Assembly (NCBI RefSeq): GCF_024295805.1 | Contig: NZ_JANCLX010000016.1 | Coordinates: forward strand, 1-64,000 | Source: Streptomyces cucumeris | GTDB taxonomy: Bacteria > Actinomycetota > Actinomycetes > Streptomycetales > Streptomycetaceae | DNA: 64,000 bases | Direction: 5' to 3' | In this document: piece by piece, positions 8,327 to 16,729 of the stretch | Numbering within the stretch: the stretch's first letter is position 1 | Layout: every line of letters starts with the position of its first letter | Program-made: the position numbers and the translations under genes | Notes under the pieces: model-generated | What the model was told of the DNA's origin: nothing | What the model saw: only the letters and a program-made list of their open reading frames with translations | The model's database searches: none

Positions 8327-10144
8327 ATGGACGCTCCGACCACCACGTCGTCGGCCGGTAACGACGGTTCCGGCGGAAACAGTGGCGCATGGGGTTGGTT
8401 CACCCCGAGCAGGAAACCGGCCGAGGACCAGTCTCCGACCCCGGGCCACGACGGCGCTCAGGACCACGGCGCGCCCGGTCGCCCCGCTCAGGACCGGGAG
8501 GCCGAGGAGGCCGCGCCACGGCGGCCGGTGAGCCCGATACGTCCGGTTGGCACCGGAGCCGAACGCCGCACCCCGCCCCCGGCGCCCGCGCGGCCCGACG
8601 CTCCCGCGGCGGCCTTCGTGCCGCAATCGCCCGCGCCACAGCAGTCCGCGCCACAGCAGCGCGTGCCGCAACCGCCCGCGCCACCATCCTCCGCGTCATG
8701 GCCGTCCGTGTCACCGCCCTCCGCGCGGCCCGACGACTCCGCGGTGCCACCCCCCGCGGCCCCACCGGCCGAGGCTCCCCGGCGTGAGACCTCCCGGTAC
8801 AAGGCCCCCTGGCGCCAGGAGCACCAGCGCCCGGCCGAGGCGCCCGCCCCCGAGAACGCCCGCCCGGCCCCGGGACCCGCCGCGCCCAGCGCCCCCGCCC
8901 CGGCGGCGACAGCTCCGGCAGGCCCCGCGCCCGCCGCCCCCGAAGCTGCAGCCGAGGCCGACGCCGCGCCGTCCGGCTCCCCGGACACCGGCGCGACCTT
9001 CACCGCCTCCGAGAGCGCCTCTCCCGACGCGATCCTGCTGCGCCGCACCATGGCCGAGATCGAGCCGGTGAGCGACAAGGTCACCGCCTACTTCTACGCG
9101 CTGCTCTTCGTCCGGCACCCCGAGCTGCGGCCGCTGTTCCCCGCGGCCATGGACGCCCAGCGCGACCGCCTCTTCCGGGCGCTGCTGACCGCCGCCAAGC
9201 TGGTCGACGACCCCGAGGTGCTCACCACGTACCTCGGCGGGCTCGGCCGCGGCCACCGCAAGTACGGCACCCAGCCCGAGCACTACCCGGCGGTCGGCGA
9301 ATGCCTCATCGGGGCGCTCACCCACTACGCGGTCAACTCCTGGGGCGCGGAGACGGAGGCGGCCTGGGTGCGCGCCTACACCGCGATCTCCCAGATCATG
9401 ATCGACGCGGCCGCCGAGGACGAGCGGAACGCCCCGCCGTGGTGGCAGGCCGAGGTGGTCGAGCACGAGCGGCGCACCTCCGACATCGCCGTGGTGACCG
9501 TCCGGCCGGACCAGCCGTACCCCTTTCTCGCGGGCCAGTACACCTCCATCGAGACGCCGTGGTGGCCGCGGGTGTGGCGGCACTACTCCTTCGCCTCCGC
9601 GCCGCGCTCCGACGGGCTGCTCTCCTTCCACGTGAAGGCGGTTCCGGCCGGGTGGGTGTCGTCCGCGCTGGTCAACCGGGCCCGTACCGGTGATGTGATC
9701 CGGCTCGGCCCGCCCACCGGTTCGATGACGGTGGACCACTCCAGCGACAACGGGCTGCTCTGCCTCGGCGGCGGCACCGGGATAGCGCCGATCAAGGCCA
9801 TGGTCGAGGACGTCGCCGAGCACGGCCGCCAGCGGACCGTCGAGGTCTTCTACGGCGCCCGCAACGATCACGACCTCTATGACATCGACACCATGCTGCG
9901 GCTGGCCCAGGCACACCCCTGGCTCGCGGTCCGTCCGGTCGTCTCCGACGGACCGACCAACGGACTCAGCGGCAGGCTCCCCGACGCCGTGCGGGAGTAC
10001 GGCCCGTGGGGAGCGTTCGACGCGTACCTCTCCGGGCCGCCCGGGATGATCCGCAGCGGGGTCGACACCCTGAGGGGCATCGGCATACCGTCCGACCGCA
10101 TACGGCACGACTCGATCGAGGAACTGGTGGCGGCGGGCGGCTAG
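8327..10144 (+). CDS. Flavohaemoglobin-type globin-reductase with long disordered N-terminus
   Basis: The 605-residue protein has three parts. Residues 1 to about 235 are a Pro/Ala/Gln-rich unstructured segment. Next comes a globin domain starting near SPDAILLRRTM, with the B10 Tyr region TAYFYALLF and the proximal His in GRGHRKYGTQPEHYP. The C-terminal half is a ferredoxin-NADP reductase module: RHYSFASAP (FAD), GGGTGIAPIKAM (NAD(P)) and LSGPPGM. Such proteins bind haem and, with FAD and NAD(P)H, oxidise nitric oxide to nitrate. The extension is far longer than in classical 400-residue Hmp proteins. The gene precedes an FMN-binding protein, perhaps co-transcribed. Confidence 0.88.
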   Translation: MDAPTTTSSAGNDGSGGNSGAWGWFTPSRKPAEDQSPTPGHDGAQDHGAPGRPAQDREAEEAAPRRPVSPIRPVGTGAERRTPPPAPARPDAPAAAFVPQSPAPQQSAPQQRVPQPPAPPSSASWPSVSPPSARPDDSAVPPPAAPPAEAPRRETSRYKAPWRQEHQRPAEAPAPENARPAPGPAAPSAPAPAATAPAGPAPAAPEAAAEADAAPSGSPDTGATFTASESASPDAILLRRTMAEIEPVSDKVTAYFYALLFVRHPELRPLFPAAMDAQRDRLFRALLTAAKLVDDPEVLTTYLGGLGRGHRKYGTQPEHYPAVGECLIGALTHYAVNSWGAETEAAWVRAYTAISQIMIDAAAEDERNAPPWWQAEVVEHERRTSDIAVVTVRPDQPYPFLAGQYTSIETPWWPRVWRHYSFASAPRSDGLLSFHVKAVPAGWVSSALVNRARTGDVIRLGPPTGSMTVDHSSDNGLLCLGGGTGIAPIKAMVEDVAEHGRQRTVEVFYGARNDHDLYDIDTMLRLAQAHPWLAVRPVVSDGPTNGLSGRLPDAVREYGPWGAFDAYLSGPPGMIRSGVDTLRGIGIPSDRIRHDSIEELVAAGG

Positions 10145-10254
10145 GCGCGGTGCGGATCCGCGGTCACAAGCCGCGCGGTCACGCACCGGCGGCCGGCAGC
10201 CCAGAGGTCGGCAAGAGACGGTCAACGGTGATCGGGAACGGGGGACGGCAGACG

Positions 10255-11136
10255 GTGGACAACGAGGGGCACCGGGTCCGGACCGGACGTCCGGGCAGCG
10301 ACGGCGAACACGTCCTCCAGACGCGTCTGGGCACCGCCGACCGCGCCGACCGTTTCTACGACGAGCAGGTGCTCGACCACCTCAACGTCCGGATGCGGGA
10401 GTTCATCGGCCGTCAGGAGATGTTCTTCCTGGCCACCGCCGACCGGCACGGGGAGTGCGACAGCACCTTCCGGGCCGGGCCGCCCGGGTTCCTGGTCGTG
10501 ATCGACGAACGCACCCTGGCCTATCCCGAGTACCGGGGGAACGGGGTGCTCGCCAGCCTCGGCAATATCGAGGAGAACCCACACCTCGGCATCCTCATGA
10601 TCGACTTCCTGCGGGACCGGATCGGTCTGCACGTCAACGGCCGGGCCCGGGTGGTGGAGGACTCCGAGATGCGCGCGGCCCACCCCGGTCTGCCGGTCGA
10701 TCCGGTCCCGGGGCGGCGGGCCGTGGTGTGGGTCGAGGTGACGGTGGAGGAGGCGTACATCCACTGTGCCAAGCACATCCCGCACCTCCAGAAGGTGCCC
10801 GCCCAGCGTCGGGACGGCGGCCACGGCCAGCGGCGCGACCGTGACCGGAACGGTGAACGGAACCAGGGCCGCGACCAGGACGCCGAATCCGGGCAGGAGC
10901 GGGCCTGGGGCACGGATGACGTCAAGCGCAAGGGTGGCGACTTCTTCGGTGCCGCGGCCGAGGCGCGCGAGGGCCGCCGGGCGGTCCCGTCGGCGCGGGA
11001 GCGGGCGGCGGACGGAACGGCCGGACCGTCGCACCCCGAGGCGTGGCGGGAGGAGGCCGAGCGGGTGCTCGCGGAGGCGCGGCAGCGGGCCGCGCACGCG
11101 GGCGGCCAGCAGCCGTTCGGCGGCTGGTTCCGCTGA
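10255..11136 (+). CDS. Pyridoxamine-5'-phosphate-oxidase-like FMN-binding protein
   Basis: The central part has the split-barrel signature: MREFIGRQEMFFLATADRHG, then a Pro-Gly-Phe loop, LAYPEYRGNGVLASLGNIEENPHLGILMIDF and INGRARVV-like strands (LHVNGRARVVEDSE). This family binds FMN or F420. Residues after about 190 form a highly charged Arg/Asp/Gln/Gly-rich tail of about 100 residues that is probably disordered. The start is uncertain: GTG codons at 10150, 10228 and 10255 are in frame, and I chose 10255 because GGGGGAC precedes it. It lies about 110 bases behind the globin gene on the same strand, suggesting a joint role in redox or nitrosative stress. Confidence 0.75.
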   Translation: MDNEGHRVRTGRPGSDGEHVLQTRLGTADRADRFYDEQVLDHLNVRMREFIGRQEMFFLATADRHGECDSTFRAGPPGFLVVIDERTLAYPEYRGNGVLASLGNIEENPHLGILMIDFLRDRIGLHVNGRARVVEDSEMRAAHPGLPVDPVPGRRAVVWVEVTVEEAYIHCAKHIPHLQKVPAQRRDGGHGQRRDRDRNGERNQGRDQDAESGQERAWGTDDVKRKGGDFFGAAAEAREGRRAVPSARERAADGTAGPSHPEAWREEAERVLAEARQRAAHAGGQQPFGGWFR

Positions 11137-11176
11137 GGCGCCCCGCCGGGCGGCGGGAAGGCAGGACGGAACGGGC

Positions 11177-11680
11177 TCAGCCGAGGTCGTCGGCGAGCAG
11201 CGCCAGCACCCCTTCGATATTGGCGTCGAGATAGGCGCGCAGCGACGGCGGCACCACCCCGACCGAGGCGATGCCCTCGCGGGTGAAGGGGACGCGCACC
11301 ACCTCGTACTCCCCTCGGGGCTCGTCCACCTCCGGGCCGTGTCGCCGGGAGAGGTCCATCGAGGCCAGTCGGCAGACGAAGAAGTGCTGCACCTTCACGC
11401 CCTCCGGCCCCTCCTCCCCCTCACCGGGGTACGGGACGGTGTCCACGAAGGCGGGCACCACGTCCGTCACCTTCGCGCCCAGTTCCTCGTCCACCTCGCG
11501 GTGCAGGGCGTCGACGACGGTCGAGTCCTCGGGCTCCACCCCGCCGCCGGGAGTGATCCAGTACGGCGCCAGACCGGGCTTGGTCCGCTTGATCAGAACC
11601 ATCCGGGGGTCCGGCTCGCCGTCGAGCAGGATGGCACGGGCGGTGCGCTTGACCACGGGTCGTTCGGTCATGCAGGACAT
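11177..11680 (-). CDS. Nudix hydrolase
   Basis: The 167-residue protein has a Nudix box, GGGVEPEDSTVVDALHREVDEE followed by LGA. The REVxEELG core that binds divalent metal is intact, but the conserved Glu before the x7 spacer is Ser. The N-terminus TARAILLDG and the LIKRTKPGLAPYWITPGG strand are typical. It would hydrolyse a nucleoside diphosphate linked to another moiety; the substrate cannot be told. A second Met at 11671 is an alternative start. The gene stands alone downstream of the LysR gene on the same strand. Confidence 0.88.
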   Translation of the reverse strand: MSCMTERPVVKRTARAILLDGEPDPRMVLIKRTKPGLAPYWITPGGGVEPEDSTVVDALHREVDEELGAKVTDVVPAFVDTVPYPGEGEEGPEGVKVQHFFVCRLASMDLSRRHGPEVDEPRGEYEVVRVPFTREGIASVGVVPPSLRAYLDANIEGVLALLADDLG

Positions 11681-11713
11681 CTGCCGCAGCCGTCCGCCGA
11701 TGAAACCCGCTAC

Positions 11714-12610
11714 TCACCAGTCCACAGCGGAGCGCAGCAGCCAGTCGTACGCCTTGGCGATATGCGGCAGCGCGAGCGCACCGGACCGCACCGCCAGGAA
11801 GTAGGTGCGCAGCGGTGGCACCGGCGGGTTGAGCAGCGCCACGACCTCCCCGGCGTCCAGCGCGTCCATGCACAGATAGCGGGGGAGCACACCGAGCCCG
11901 GCGCCGCGCGCGACACAGGTGAGCACGGCCCGCAGATCGGGCGCGATGATCGTGCCGGAGGTGACCGGCCGGGTGTCGAAGACCGTCGACCAGTAGCGGG
12001 TGACCAGGGGCAGGCTCTCGTGCACCTCGACGACCGGCAGCGCCTCCAGCACCCGGGCGCCCTTGGCCCGGATCACGGCAGGGCCGCCGAGCCGGGCGGC
12101 CCAGCGCGGGGACGCGATCAGCACATGTTCCTCGTCGCACAGCGGCGCGGCCTCCAGCAGCCGTCCGCGCGGGCGGGAGGTGGCGATGGCCAGATCGTGG
12201 TGGCCCGCGCCCAGCCCCTCGAACAGTTCCTCGGTGCCGCCGAACGCACAGCGCACGGCGAGCCCCTGGGCGACGAGTGCGGTGAGCGCCGGCAGCGCGC
12301 GCAGCGCGGTGAACTCCGGTGGCCCCGCGAGGTGCAGGGTGCGCAGGGGGACGTTGTCGTCGAGGCCCGCCTCGGCGACCTCCAGCAGCGCGTCCAGGTG
12401 CGGGGCGACCTTGTGGGCCAGTTCATCGCCGACGGTGGTGGGGACGACACCGCGTGCGGTGCGGAGGAAGAGCGGACGGCCGAGCTGTCTCTCCAGGGTG
12501 CGGATCTGGCCGGTGACGGCGGGCTGGGAGAGCCCCAGCAGTCCGGCGGCACGGGTGAACGATCCGGCCCGGTGCACCATCACGAACGTGCGTAAGAGGG
12601 CCAGATCCAT
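11714..12610 (-). CDS. LysR-family transcriptional regulator
   Basis: This 298-residue protein starts at the ATG 12610 behind GAGGGGAACGC. The N-terminal helix-turn-helix is MDLALLRTFVMVHRAGSFTRAA followed by LGLSQPAVTGQIRTLERQLG, then the PTTVGDEL linker helix. A periplasmic-binding-like effector domain follows from about residue 90 to the end. Target genes are unknown. A candidate binding site (CTAT-N10-ATAG) lies 40 bases upstream of its start, which suggests autoregulation. It may also serve the Nudix gene downstream. Confidence 0.9.
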   Translation of the reverse strand: MDLALLRTFVMVHRAGSFTRAAGLLGLSQPAVTGQIRTLERQLGRPLFLRTARGVVPTTVGDELAHKVAPHLDALLEVAEAGLDDNVPLRTLHLAGPPEFTALRALPALTALVAQGLAVRCAFGGTEELFEGLGAGHHDLAIATSRPRGRLLEAAPLCDEEHVLIASPRWAARLGGPAVIRAKGARVLEALPVVEVHESLPLVTRYWSTVFDTRPVTSGTIIAPDLRAVLTCVARGAGLGVLPRYLCMDALDAGEVVALLNPPVPPLRTYFLAVRSGALALPHIAKAYDWLLRSAVDW

Positions 12611-12649
12611 GCGTTCCCCTCGCCTCGACGCACCTCCGCCGCATGACAA

Positions 12650-12667
12650 CTATAAGAATGCCGATAG
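12650..12667. promoter_or_regulatory. Candidate LysR-type operator
   Basis: The interrupted palindrome CTAT-N10-ATAG sits in an AT-rich stretch 40 bases before the LysR start. It is close to the T-N11-A layout of LysR-type sites. It may overlap the promoter. Confidence 0.3.
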
Positions 12668-12745
12668 GCCCATGTCGCTACTGTGATTGGACACTGACGC
12701 TGAGTCAACTAGCCTTAATCAAGCGGTTCTCCCTATGGGGCACCG

Positions 12746-12784
12746 GGGCGTCTCAAGCCACGAGGGGGGAGGCTTGAGACGCCC
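12746..12784 (-). terminator. Terminator of the ptpA-PLP lyase operon
   Basis: A perfect 14-bp stem GGGCGTCTCAAGCC / GGCTTGAGACGCCC with an 11-base loop lies 22 bases after the stop of the PLP lyase gene. No T-tract is present. Confidence 0.8.
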
Positions 12785-12806
12785 GTACGCGTGTGCCCAT
12801 CGGCTT

Positions 12807-13946
12807 TCAGCCACCCGCCGGGGTGCGGGCCGAGTCGAGCGCACGCAGCACATCGGCGATCAGATCGTCCGGATCCTCCGCGCCCACCGAGAACCGGATG
12901 AAGCCTTCGGGGACCGCGTCACCGCCCCACCGCCCGCGCCGCTCCGCGGTGGAGCGCACACCGCCGAAGCTGGTGGCGTCGTCCACCAGCCGCAGCCCGC
13001 CGAGGAAGCGCTCCGCGTGCTCCCTGTCCGGGAGCGTGAAGGAGACCACACAGCCGAAGCGTCCACCGCGCATCTGCGCCGCCGCCACCGGATGCGCGGG
13101 ATCGTCCGGCAGTCCGGGGTGGCGCAGCCCGGTGATCTCAGGGCGGCCGACGAGCGCTCCGGCCAGGGCGAGGGCGGTCGCGGCCTGGCGGTCCACCCGT
13201 AGCTGGAGGGTGGCCAGCGAACGGTGTGCGAGCCACGCCTCCATGGGGCCCGGGATGGCGCCGACCGTCTTGCGCCAGGCGCGCACCGAGGCGGCCAGCT
13301 CCGGATCGCGGCAGGTGACATAGCCGAGCAGCACATCGCCGTGGCCGGTGAGCGCCTTGGTGCCGCTGGCCACCGAGAAGTCCGCGCCGAGCTCCAGCGG
13401 GCGCTGGCCGAGTGGCGTGGCGAGGGTGTTGTCGACGGCCACCAGCGCACCGCGCGCCCGGGCGGCGTCGGCGAGGCGGCGGATGTCACAGACGTCCAGA
13501 CCCGGGTTGGACGGCGTCTCCAGCCACAGCAGCCGCACACCGTCGTCCAGCGCGGCGAGCTGGGCGTCGTTCCCGGTGGGCGCGGTGCGCACCGTGATGC
13601 CGAAGCCCTCCAGCCGCTCGATCAGCGCGGGCAGGAGCTGATAGCCGTCCGACGGCAGGACGGCCGTGTCGCCCTGGCGCAGCCGGGACAGCAGGACCGC
13701 CGAGATCGCGCCCATACCGGAGGCGAAGACGACCGTCTCGGCACCGGAGCCCGGCGCCTCCAGCTCGGTGATCGCCCGCTCCAGCAGGGTCCAGGTCGGG
13801 TTGGCGTCCCGGCCGTAGGTGTACGGACCGGCGGCGTCCCCGGGCAGGTGGTAGTGGGCGGCGAAGACCGGGCCCGGCAGGGCCGGCTCATACGCCTCGG
13901 CCTCGGGGAGCCCGGCCCGTACGGCGCGGGTGCCGTCGCCGGTCAT
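12807..13946 (-). CDS. Cys/Met-metabolism PLP-dependent lyase (cystathionine gamma-lyase type)
   Basis: The 379-residue protein has the Cys/Met metabolism PLP fold: YTYGRDANPTW, FASGMGAISAVL, WLETPSNPGLDV, VAVDNTLATP and the Schiff-base Lys in SVASGTKALTGHGD. It is most like cystathionine gamma-lyase/synthase, acting in transsulfuration, but beta-lyase or methionine gamma-lyase activity cannot be excluded. The ATG at 13946 has AAGGAGG upstream and overlaps the stop of the tyrosine phosphatase gene (ATGA), so the two are translationally coupled. A strong hairpin follows the gene. Confidence 0.88.
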   Translation of the reverse strand: MTGDGTRAVRAGLPEAEAYEPALPGPVFAAHYHLPGDAAGPYTYGRDANPTWTLLERAITELEAPGSGAETVVFASGMGAISAVLLSRLRQGDTAVLPSDGYQLLPALIERLEGFGITVRTAPTGNDAQLAALDDGVRLLWLETPSNPGLDVCDIRRLADAARARGALVAVDNTLATPLGQRPLELGADFSVASGTKALTGHGDVLLGYVTCRDPELAASVRAWRKTVGAIPGPMEAWLAHRSLATLQLRVDRQAATALALAGALVGRPEITGLRHPGLPDDPAHPVAAAQMRGGRFGCVVSFTLPDREHAERFLGGLRLVDDATSFGGVRSTAERRGRWGGDAVPEGFIRFSVGAEDPDDLIADVLRALDSARTPAGG

Positions 13947-14515
13947 ACGGCCTCCTTCCCGGCGGTGGTCCCGGCGCCCGGCTCCGGGCCCGTCCCGTCG
14001 GCGGCGACGGCGGCCTCGACGGCCGCCAGCAGTCCGCCGCTCGCGCCCTCGACCATCTCCAGGCACTCCGCGAAGTCGTCCGGCCCGCCGAAGTAGGGGT
14101 CCGGTACGTCGAGGCCGCCCGGGGCATCCGGATCGGCGTCCGGGTCGTACGTGCGCAGCAGCCGCACCTTCGCGGCGTCGCCCGGGGTCGGGGCCAGGGC
14201 ACGCAGCTCGTCCAGGTGGCCGCCGTCCAGGGCGATCACCAGGTCCAGCCGGTCGAACCACTCGGCACGGAACTGCCGGGCGATGTGGTCCTGCTCATAT
14301 CCGTGGGCCGTGAGCACGGCCACGGTGCGGTGGTCGGCCCCGTCGCCCTCGTGCCAGGCACCGGTGCCCGCGCTGTCCACCTCGACCAGGCCGTCGAACC
14401 CGGCCTCCCGGACATGGGCGCGGAAGACGGCCTCGGCCATCGGCGACCGGCAGATGTTGCCGGTGCAGACGAAGCAGACACGGTAGGGCGGGGGGTTTGT
14501 CATGTCGTCCATCAT
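13943..14515 (-). CDS. ptpA: Low-molecular-weight protein-tyrosine phosphatase
   Basis: The N-terminal P-loop VCFVCTGNICRSPMAEAVF has the CX5R(S) active site, and the general acid loop is VPDPYFGGPDDF. These are the two defining elements of LMW-PTPs. The Streptomyces enzyme PtpA dephosphorylates phosphotyrosine proteins and affects antibiotic production. The last 25 residues (Gly/Ala/Pro-rich) are extra. Starts at 14515, 14512 and 14503 are all possible, and GGGGA precedes the last at normal distance. The stop overlaps the start of the PLP lyase gene. The gene symbol rests on the motif and on the neighbourhood near ssgA and thiC. Confidence 0.9.
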   Translation of the reverse strand: MMDDMTNPPPYRVCFVCTGNICRSPMAEAVFRAHVREAGFDGLVEVDSAGTGAWHEGDGADHRTVAVLTAHGYEQDHIARQFRAEWFDRLDLVIALDGGHLDELRALAPTPGDAAKVRLLRTYDPDADPDAPGGLDVPDPYFGGPDDFAECLEMVEGASGGLLAAVEAAVAADGTGPEPGAGTTAGKEAV

Positions 14516-14527
14516 CCCCGGCCGTGA

Positions 14528-14905
14528 TCAGTCGTCGTCGGGCAGCACCATGTGGAGCGCCCAGGCGACTATGGAAATGATCAGGCCACCGAGTACGGCG
14601 GTGCCGAAGCCGTCGACATGGAAGGTCAGGTCCAGCTTTCCGGCCACCCAGGAGGTCAGCAGCAGCATCAGGGCGTTGATCACCAGGGTGATCAGCCCGA
14701 GGGTCAGGATGAACAGCGGGAACGCCAGTACCTTGACGATCGGCTTCACCACCACGTTCACCACGCCGAAGACCAGGGCGACCAGAATGAGGGTGAGCGT
14801 CTTGCGGCCGGTGTTGTCACCGGTGAGCGTGATGTCCTTGAGCAGCCAGATGGCGACGCCGAGGGCGCCTGCGTTCGCGAGCGTCTTGACGAGAAAATTC
14901 TTCAT
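14528..14905 (-). CDS. YvlD / phage-holin-family-4 type membrane protein
   Basis: The 125-residue protein has four hydrophobic helices: LVKTLANAGALGVAIWLL, TLTLILVALVFGVVNVVVKPI, VLAFPLFILTLGLITLVINALMLLLTSWVAG and AVLGGLIISIVAWALHMVL. The N-terminus and the VVNVVVKP(I) motif match the family called phage holin family 4/YvlD. In bacteria this is a housekeeping membrane protein of unknown role and does not indicate a prophage. It lies 12 bases upstream of ptpA on the same strand, so it is probably the first gene of that operon. Confidence 0.85.
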   Translation of the reverse strand: MKNFLVKTLANAGALGVAIWLLKDITLTGDNTGRKTLTLILVALVFGVVNVVVKPIVKVLAFPLFILTLGLITLVINALMLLLTSWVAGKLDLTFHVDGFGTAVLGGLIISIVAWALHMVLPDDD

Positions 14906-14971
14906 GGTTGAGATCGTCGCAGACAGGCCCCGCGACAGTCAGGGGCCCGGCAGGCAGGGGTGGAGAGACAG

Positions 14972-15289
14972 ATGAAGGCGTTCCGGCTGGATGAGCTGGA
15001 GGCGGAGCGGGCCGCGAACGACGGCGCGTATCTGCAGTTCGTGCGGGAGCGGAACATGTCCGTGGGGCTGTACGCGCTGGACGCGGGCCAGAGCGACCCG
15101 CAGTCACCGCATGCCCAGGACGAGGTCTACCTGGTGCTGAGCGGCCGGGCCTCGATCACGGTGGGGATGGAGACGACCCAGGTGGCGCGCGGCAGCGTGG
15201 TCTACGTACCGGCCGGGGTGGCCCACAAGTTCCACCACATCACCGAGGATCTGCGGGTCATGGTCGTGTTCTCTCCGCCTGAGAGCTGA
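14972..15289 (+). CDS. Small cupin-domain protein
   Basis: The 105-residue product starts at the ATG behind GGAGAGACAG. It is a single cupin barrel: motif 1 is the SPHAQDEVYLVLSG region (His and Glu ligands present) and motif 2 is GSVVYVPAGVAHKFHHI (His). A metal-binding role is likely; enzymes and sensors of this size both exist. The first 25 residues (MKAFRLDELEAERAANDGAY) are polar and helical. It is divergent from the YvlD-like gene, with 66 bases between the starts. Confidence 0.82.
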   Translation: MKAFRLDELEAERAANDGAYLQFVRERNMSVGLYALDAGQSDPQSPHAQDEVYLVLSGRASITVGMETTQVARGSVVYVPAGVAHKFHHITEDLRVMVVFSPPES

Positions 15290-15449
15290 CGGGAGGGTTC
15301 CGGTCCCGTAGGGGTCCGGTCAGGGGAGTACGGGGGACGCGGACGCCCCGCGGGCTTCCGCCCCGCCCTAGCATCGGTGGCAGGGGGAATCCCGTCCGAC
15401 GGCGAAGGACCGAGCGCCGGTCGGGCCCAAGACGAAAGCAGGGATCAGC

Positions 15450-15668
15450 GTGACCACGAAGGGCATATTCCAGGGCTTGCCTTGGTGGGTGACCTGGATC
15501 GCGATACCGGTCCTCGTCCTGGCCGTGTTCGGCGGACTGATCCTGACCGTGCTCGGGTTCGTCGTGGAACTGGTCTTCAAGGCGCTGCTGCTGGTGGCGC
15601 TGATCGCCGGGCTGATCTATCTGGTGCGGAAGTTCAGCTCCTCCTCGTCCTCCCGCGGCGACTGGTGA
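15450..15668 (+). CDS. DUF5326 small membrane protein
   Basis: A 72-residue protein with two closely spaced hydrophobic helices (VTWIAIPVLVLAVFGGLILTV and LVFKALLLVALIAGLIYLV) and a polar Ser-rich end. It matches the Streptomyces-specific DUF5326 family, as far as I recall. The GTG start has AGCAGGGAT upstream. In model species a protein of this type precedes the ssgR-ssgA pair. The function is unknown. Confidence 0.75.
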   Translation: MTTKGIFQGLPWWVTWIAIPVLVLAVFGGLILTVLGFVVELVFKALLLVALIAGLIYLVRKFSSSSSSRGDW

Positions 15669-16182
15669 CCCGGGGCCGCTGATCCCGGCCCCCGGCCCCC
15701 GGCACCGCGGCCGATGCGTCCGGCCGTCGGCCCGGAGCGTTCCCGCGCGGGTACGCCGCGCGAGGGACACCGCGGGGCGGACACCGGCCCCGTGGCACCC
15801 CTCCCGTTAGAGTGCGAGTCCTCGGCGTTCTTCACCCGGCGTCTGCCTCGCAACACACCCCGGGGGTGCCTGTTGACGACAGCGAACATCGATACGGGCC
15901 GCGCACCGGCCCCGGACTCCCGCGCTCCGGCCGGATGCCGCCCGGATCGGCGTGACAAGCACGATCGCCCGCCCGCAGCGCTCCGGCCGACCGCCGCCGC
16001 GGGCTCGCCCACCGCCTTCGCCACGGCAACTCCGGCGATTTCCGTTCCCTCACATGAGGCAAACCGACTCCGCCCCGCAATCGAGTCGCTACGCTCCAGA
16101 GTCGGCCAAGCCTTCAACTCCCTGCCGATCGGCTCACACCTGGCCACTCGCAAACAACTCGGGGCGGCGAACGATGCGTGAT
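15669..16182 (+). other. 514-bp gap where ssgR is expected
   Basis: No credible gene is visible. The longest frames here read as Pro/Arg/Ala-rich sequence with no helix-turn-helix and no IclR effector domain. The right part (16020-16160) is less GC-rich and should hold the ssgA promoter. In S. coelicolor and S. griseus the IclR-type activator gene (ssgR/ssfR) lies directly upstream of ssgA; its absence is discussed under findings. Confidence 0.5.
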
Positions 16183-16620
16183 ATGCGTGACACAGTCCAG
16201 GCGGAAGTGACGATGACCTTCCTGGTCTCGCAGGACCTCTCCTTCCGGATCCCGGTGGAGCTGTCCTATGACAGCGGTGATCCGTACGCGGTGGAGATCA
16301 CCTTCCATCTGCCCGGTGACGCCCCGGTGAGCTGGGCGTTCGCCCGGGAGTTGCTGCTGGACGGGCTGAGCAGACCCACAGGTGAGGGCGATGTGCGGAT
16401 CGCGCCCGCCGCGCCCGAGGGCCTCTCCGACGTCTTCATCAGACTCCAAGTGGGCGGCGAGCGGGCGCTGTTCCGGGCCGGGGCCGCCCCGCTGGTGGCG
16501 TTCCTGGACCGTACGGACCGGCTGGTCCCGTTCGGTGAGGAGCCCAAGGCCTGCGATCCGGTCGGTGACCTCGACGCGGAGTTGGACCGCATCCTCGCCG
16601 AGGACCGGTACGCGGGCTAG
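16183..16620 (+). CDS. ssgA: SsgA, sporulation and cell-division regulator
   Basis: The 145-residue protein is an SsgA-like protein. The core TFLVSQDLSFRIPVELSYDS, then DPYAVEITFHLPGDAPVSWAFARELL and RLQVG...ALFRAGAAPLVAFLDRTDRLVPFG, is that of SsgA itself. I chose the ATG at 16183 because it gives MRDTVQAEVTM, matching the known N-terminus (MRESVQAEV) and length of S. griseus SsgA as I remember them. SsgA controls the sites where septa form during sporulation-specific division. The position upstream of thiC agrees with the ssgA locus. The neighbouring activator ssgR is missing. Confidence 0.88.
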   Translation: MRDTVQAEVTMTFLVSQDLSFRIPVELSYDSGDPYAVEITFHLPGDAPVSWAFARELLLDGLSRPTGEGDVRIAPAAPEGLSDVFIRLQVGGERALFRAGAAPLVAFLDRTDRLVPFGEEPKACDPVGDLDAELDRILAEDRYAG

Positions 16621-16729
16621 GTCCTGTCCGGACCGGGCCCGTCCGGGCGGGGCGGCGGGGCCCGGTCCGTCCGGTGCGCCGTCCGGTTCCGTGGCCGCCG
16701 TCGCCCGGCGTCCCTGAGCGCGCCGTCGC

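Noticed and set aside
14528..14905. Prophage remnant suggested by a holin-family protein
   Set aside because: The protein is the YvlD-type membrane family found in many bacteria outside phages, and no other phage gene is near.
15714..16181. A 155-codon plus-strand frame as a possible shortened ssgR
   Set aside because: The translated sequence is Pro/Arg/Ala-rich without a helix-turn-helix or IclR effector motif and does not resemble SsgR as I know it.
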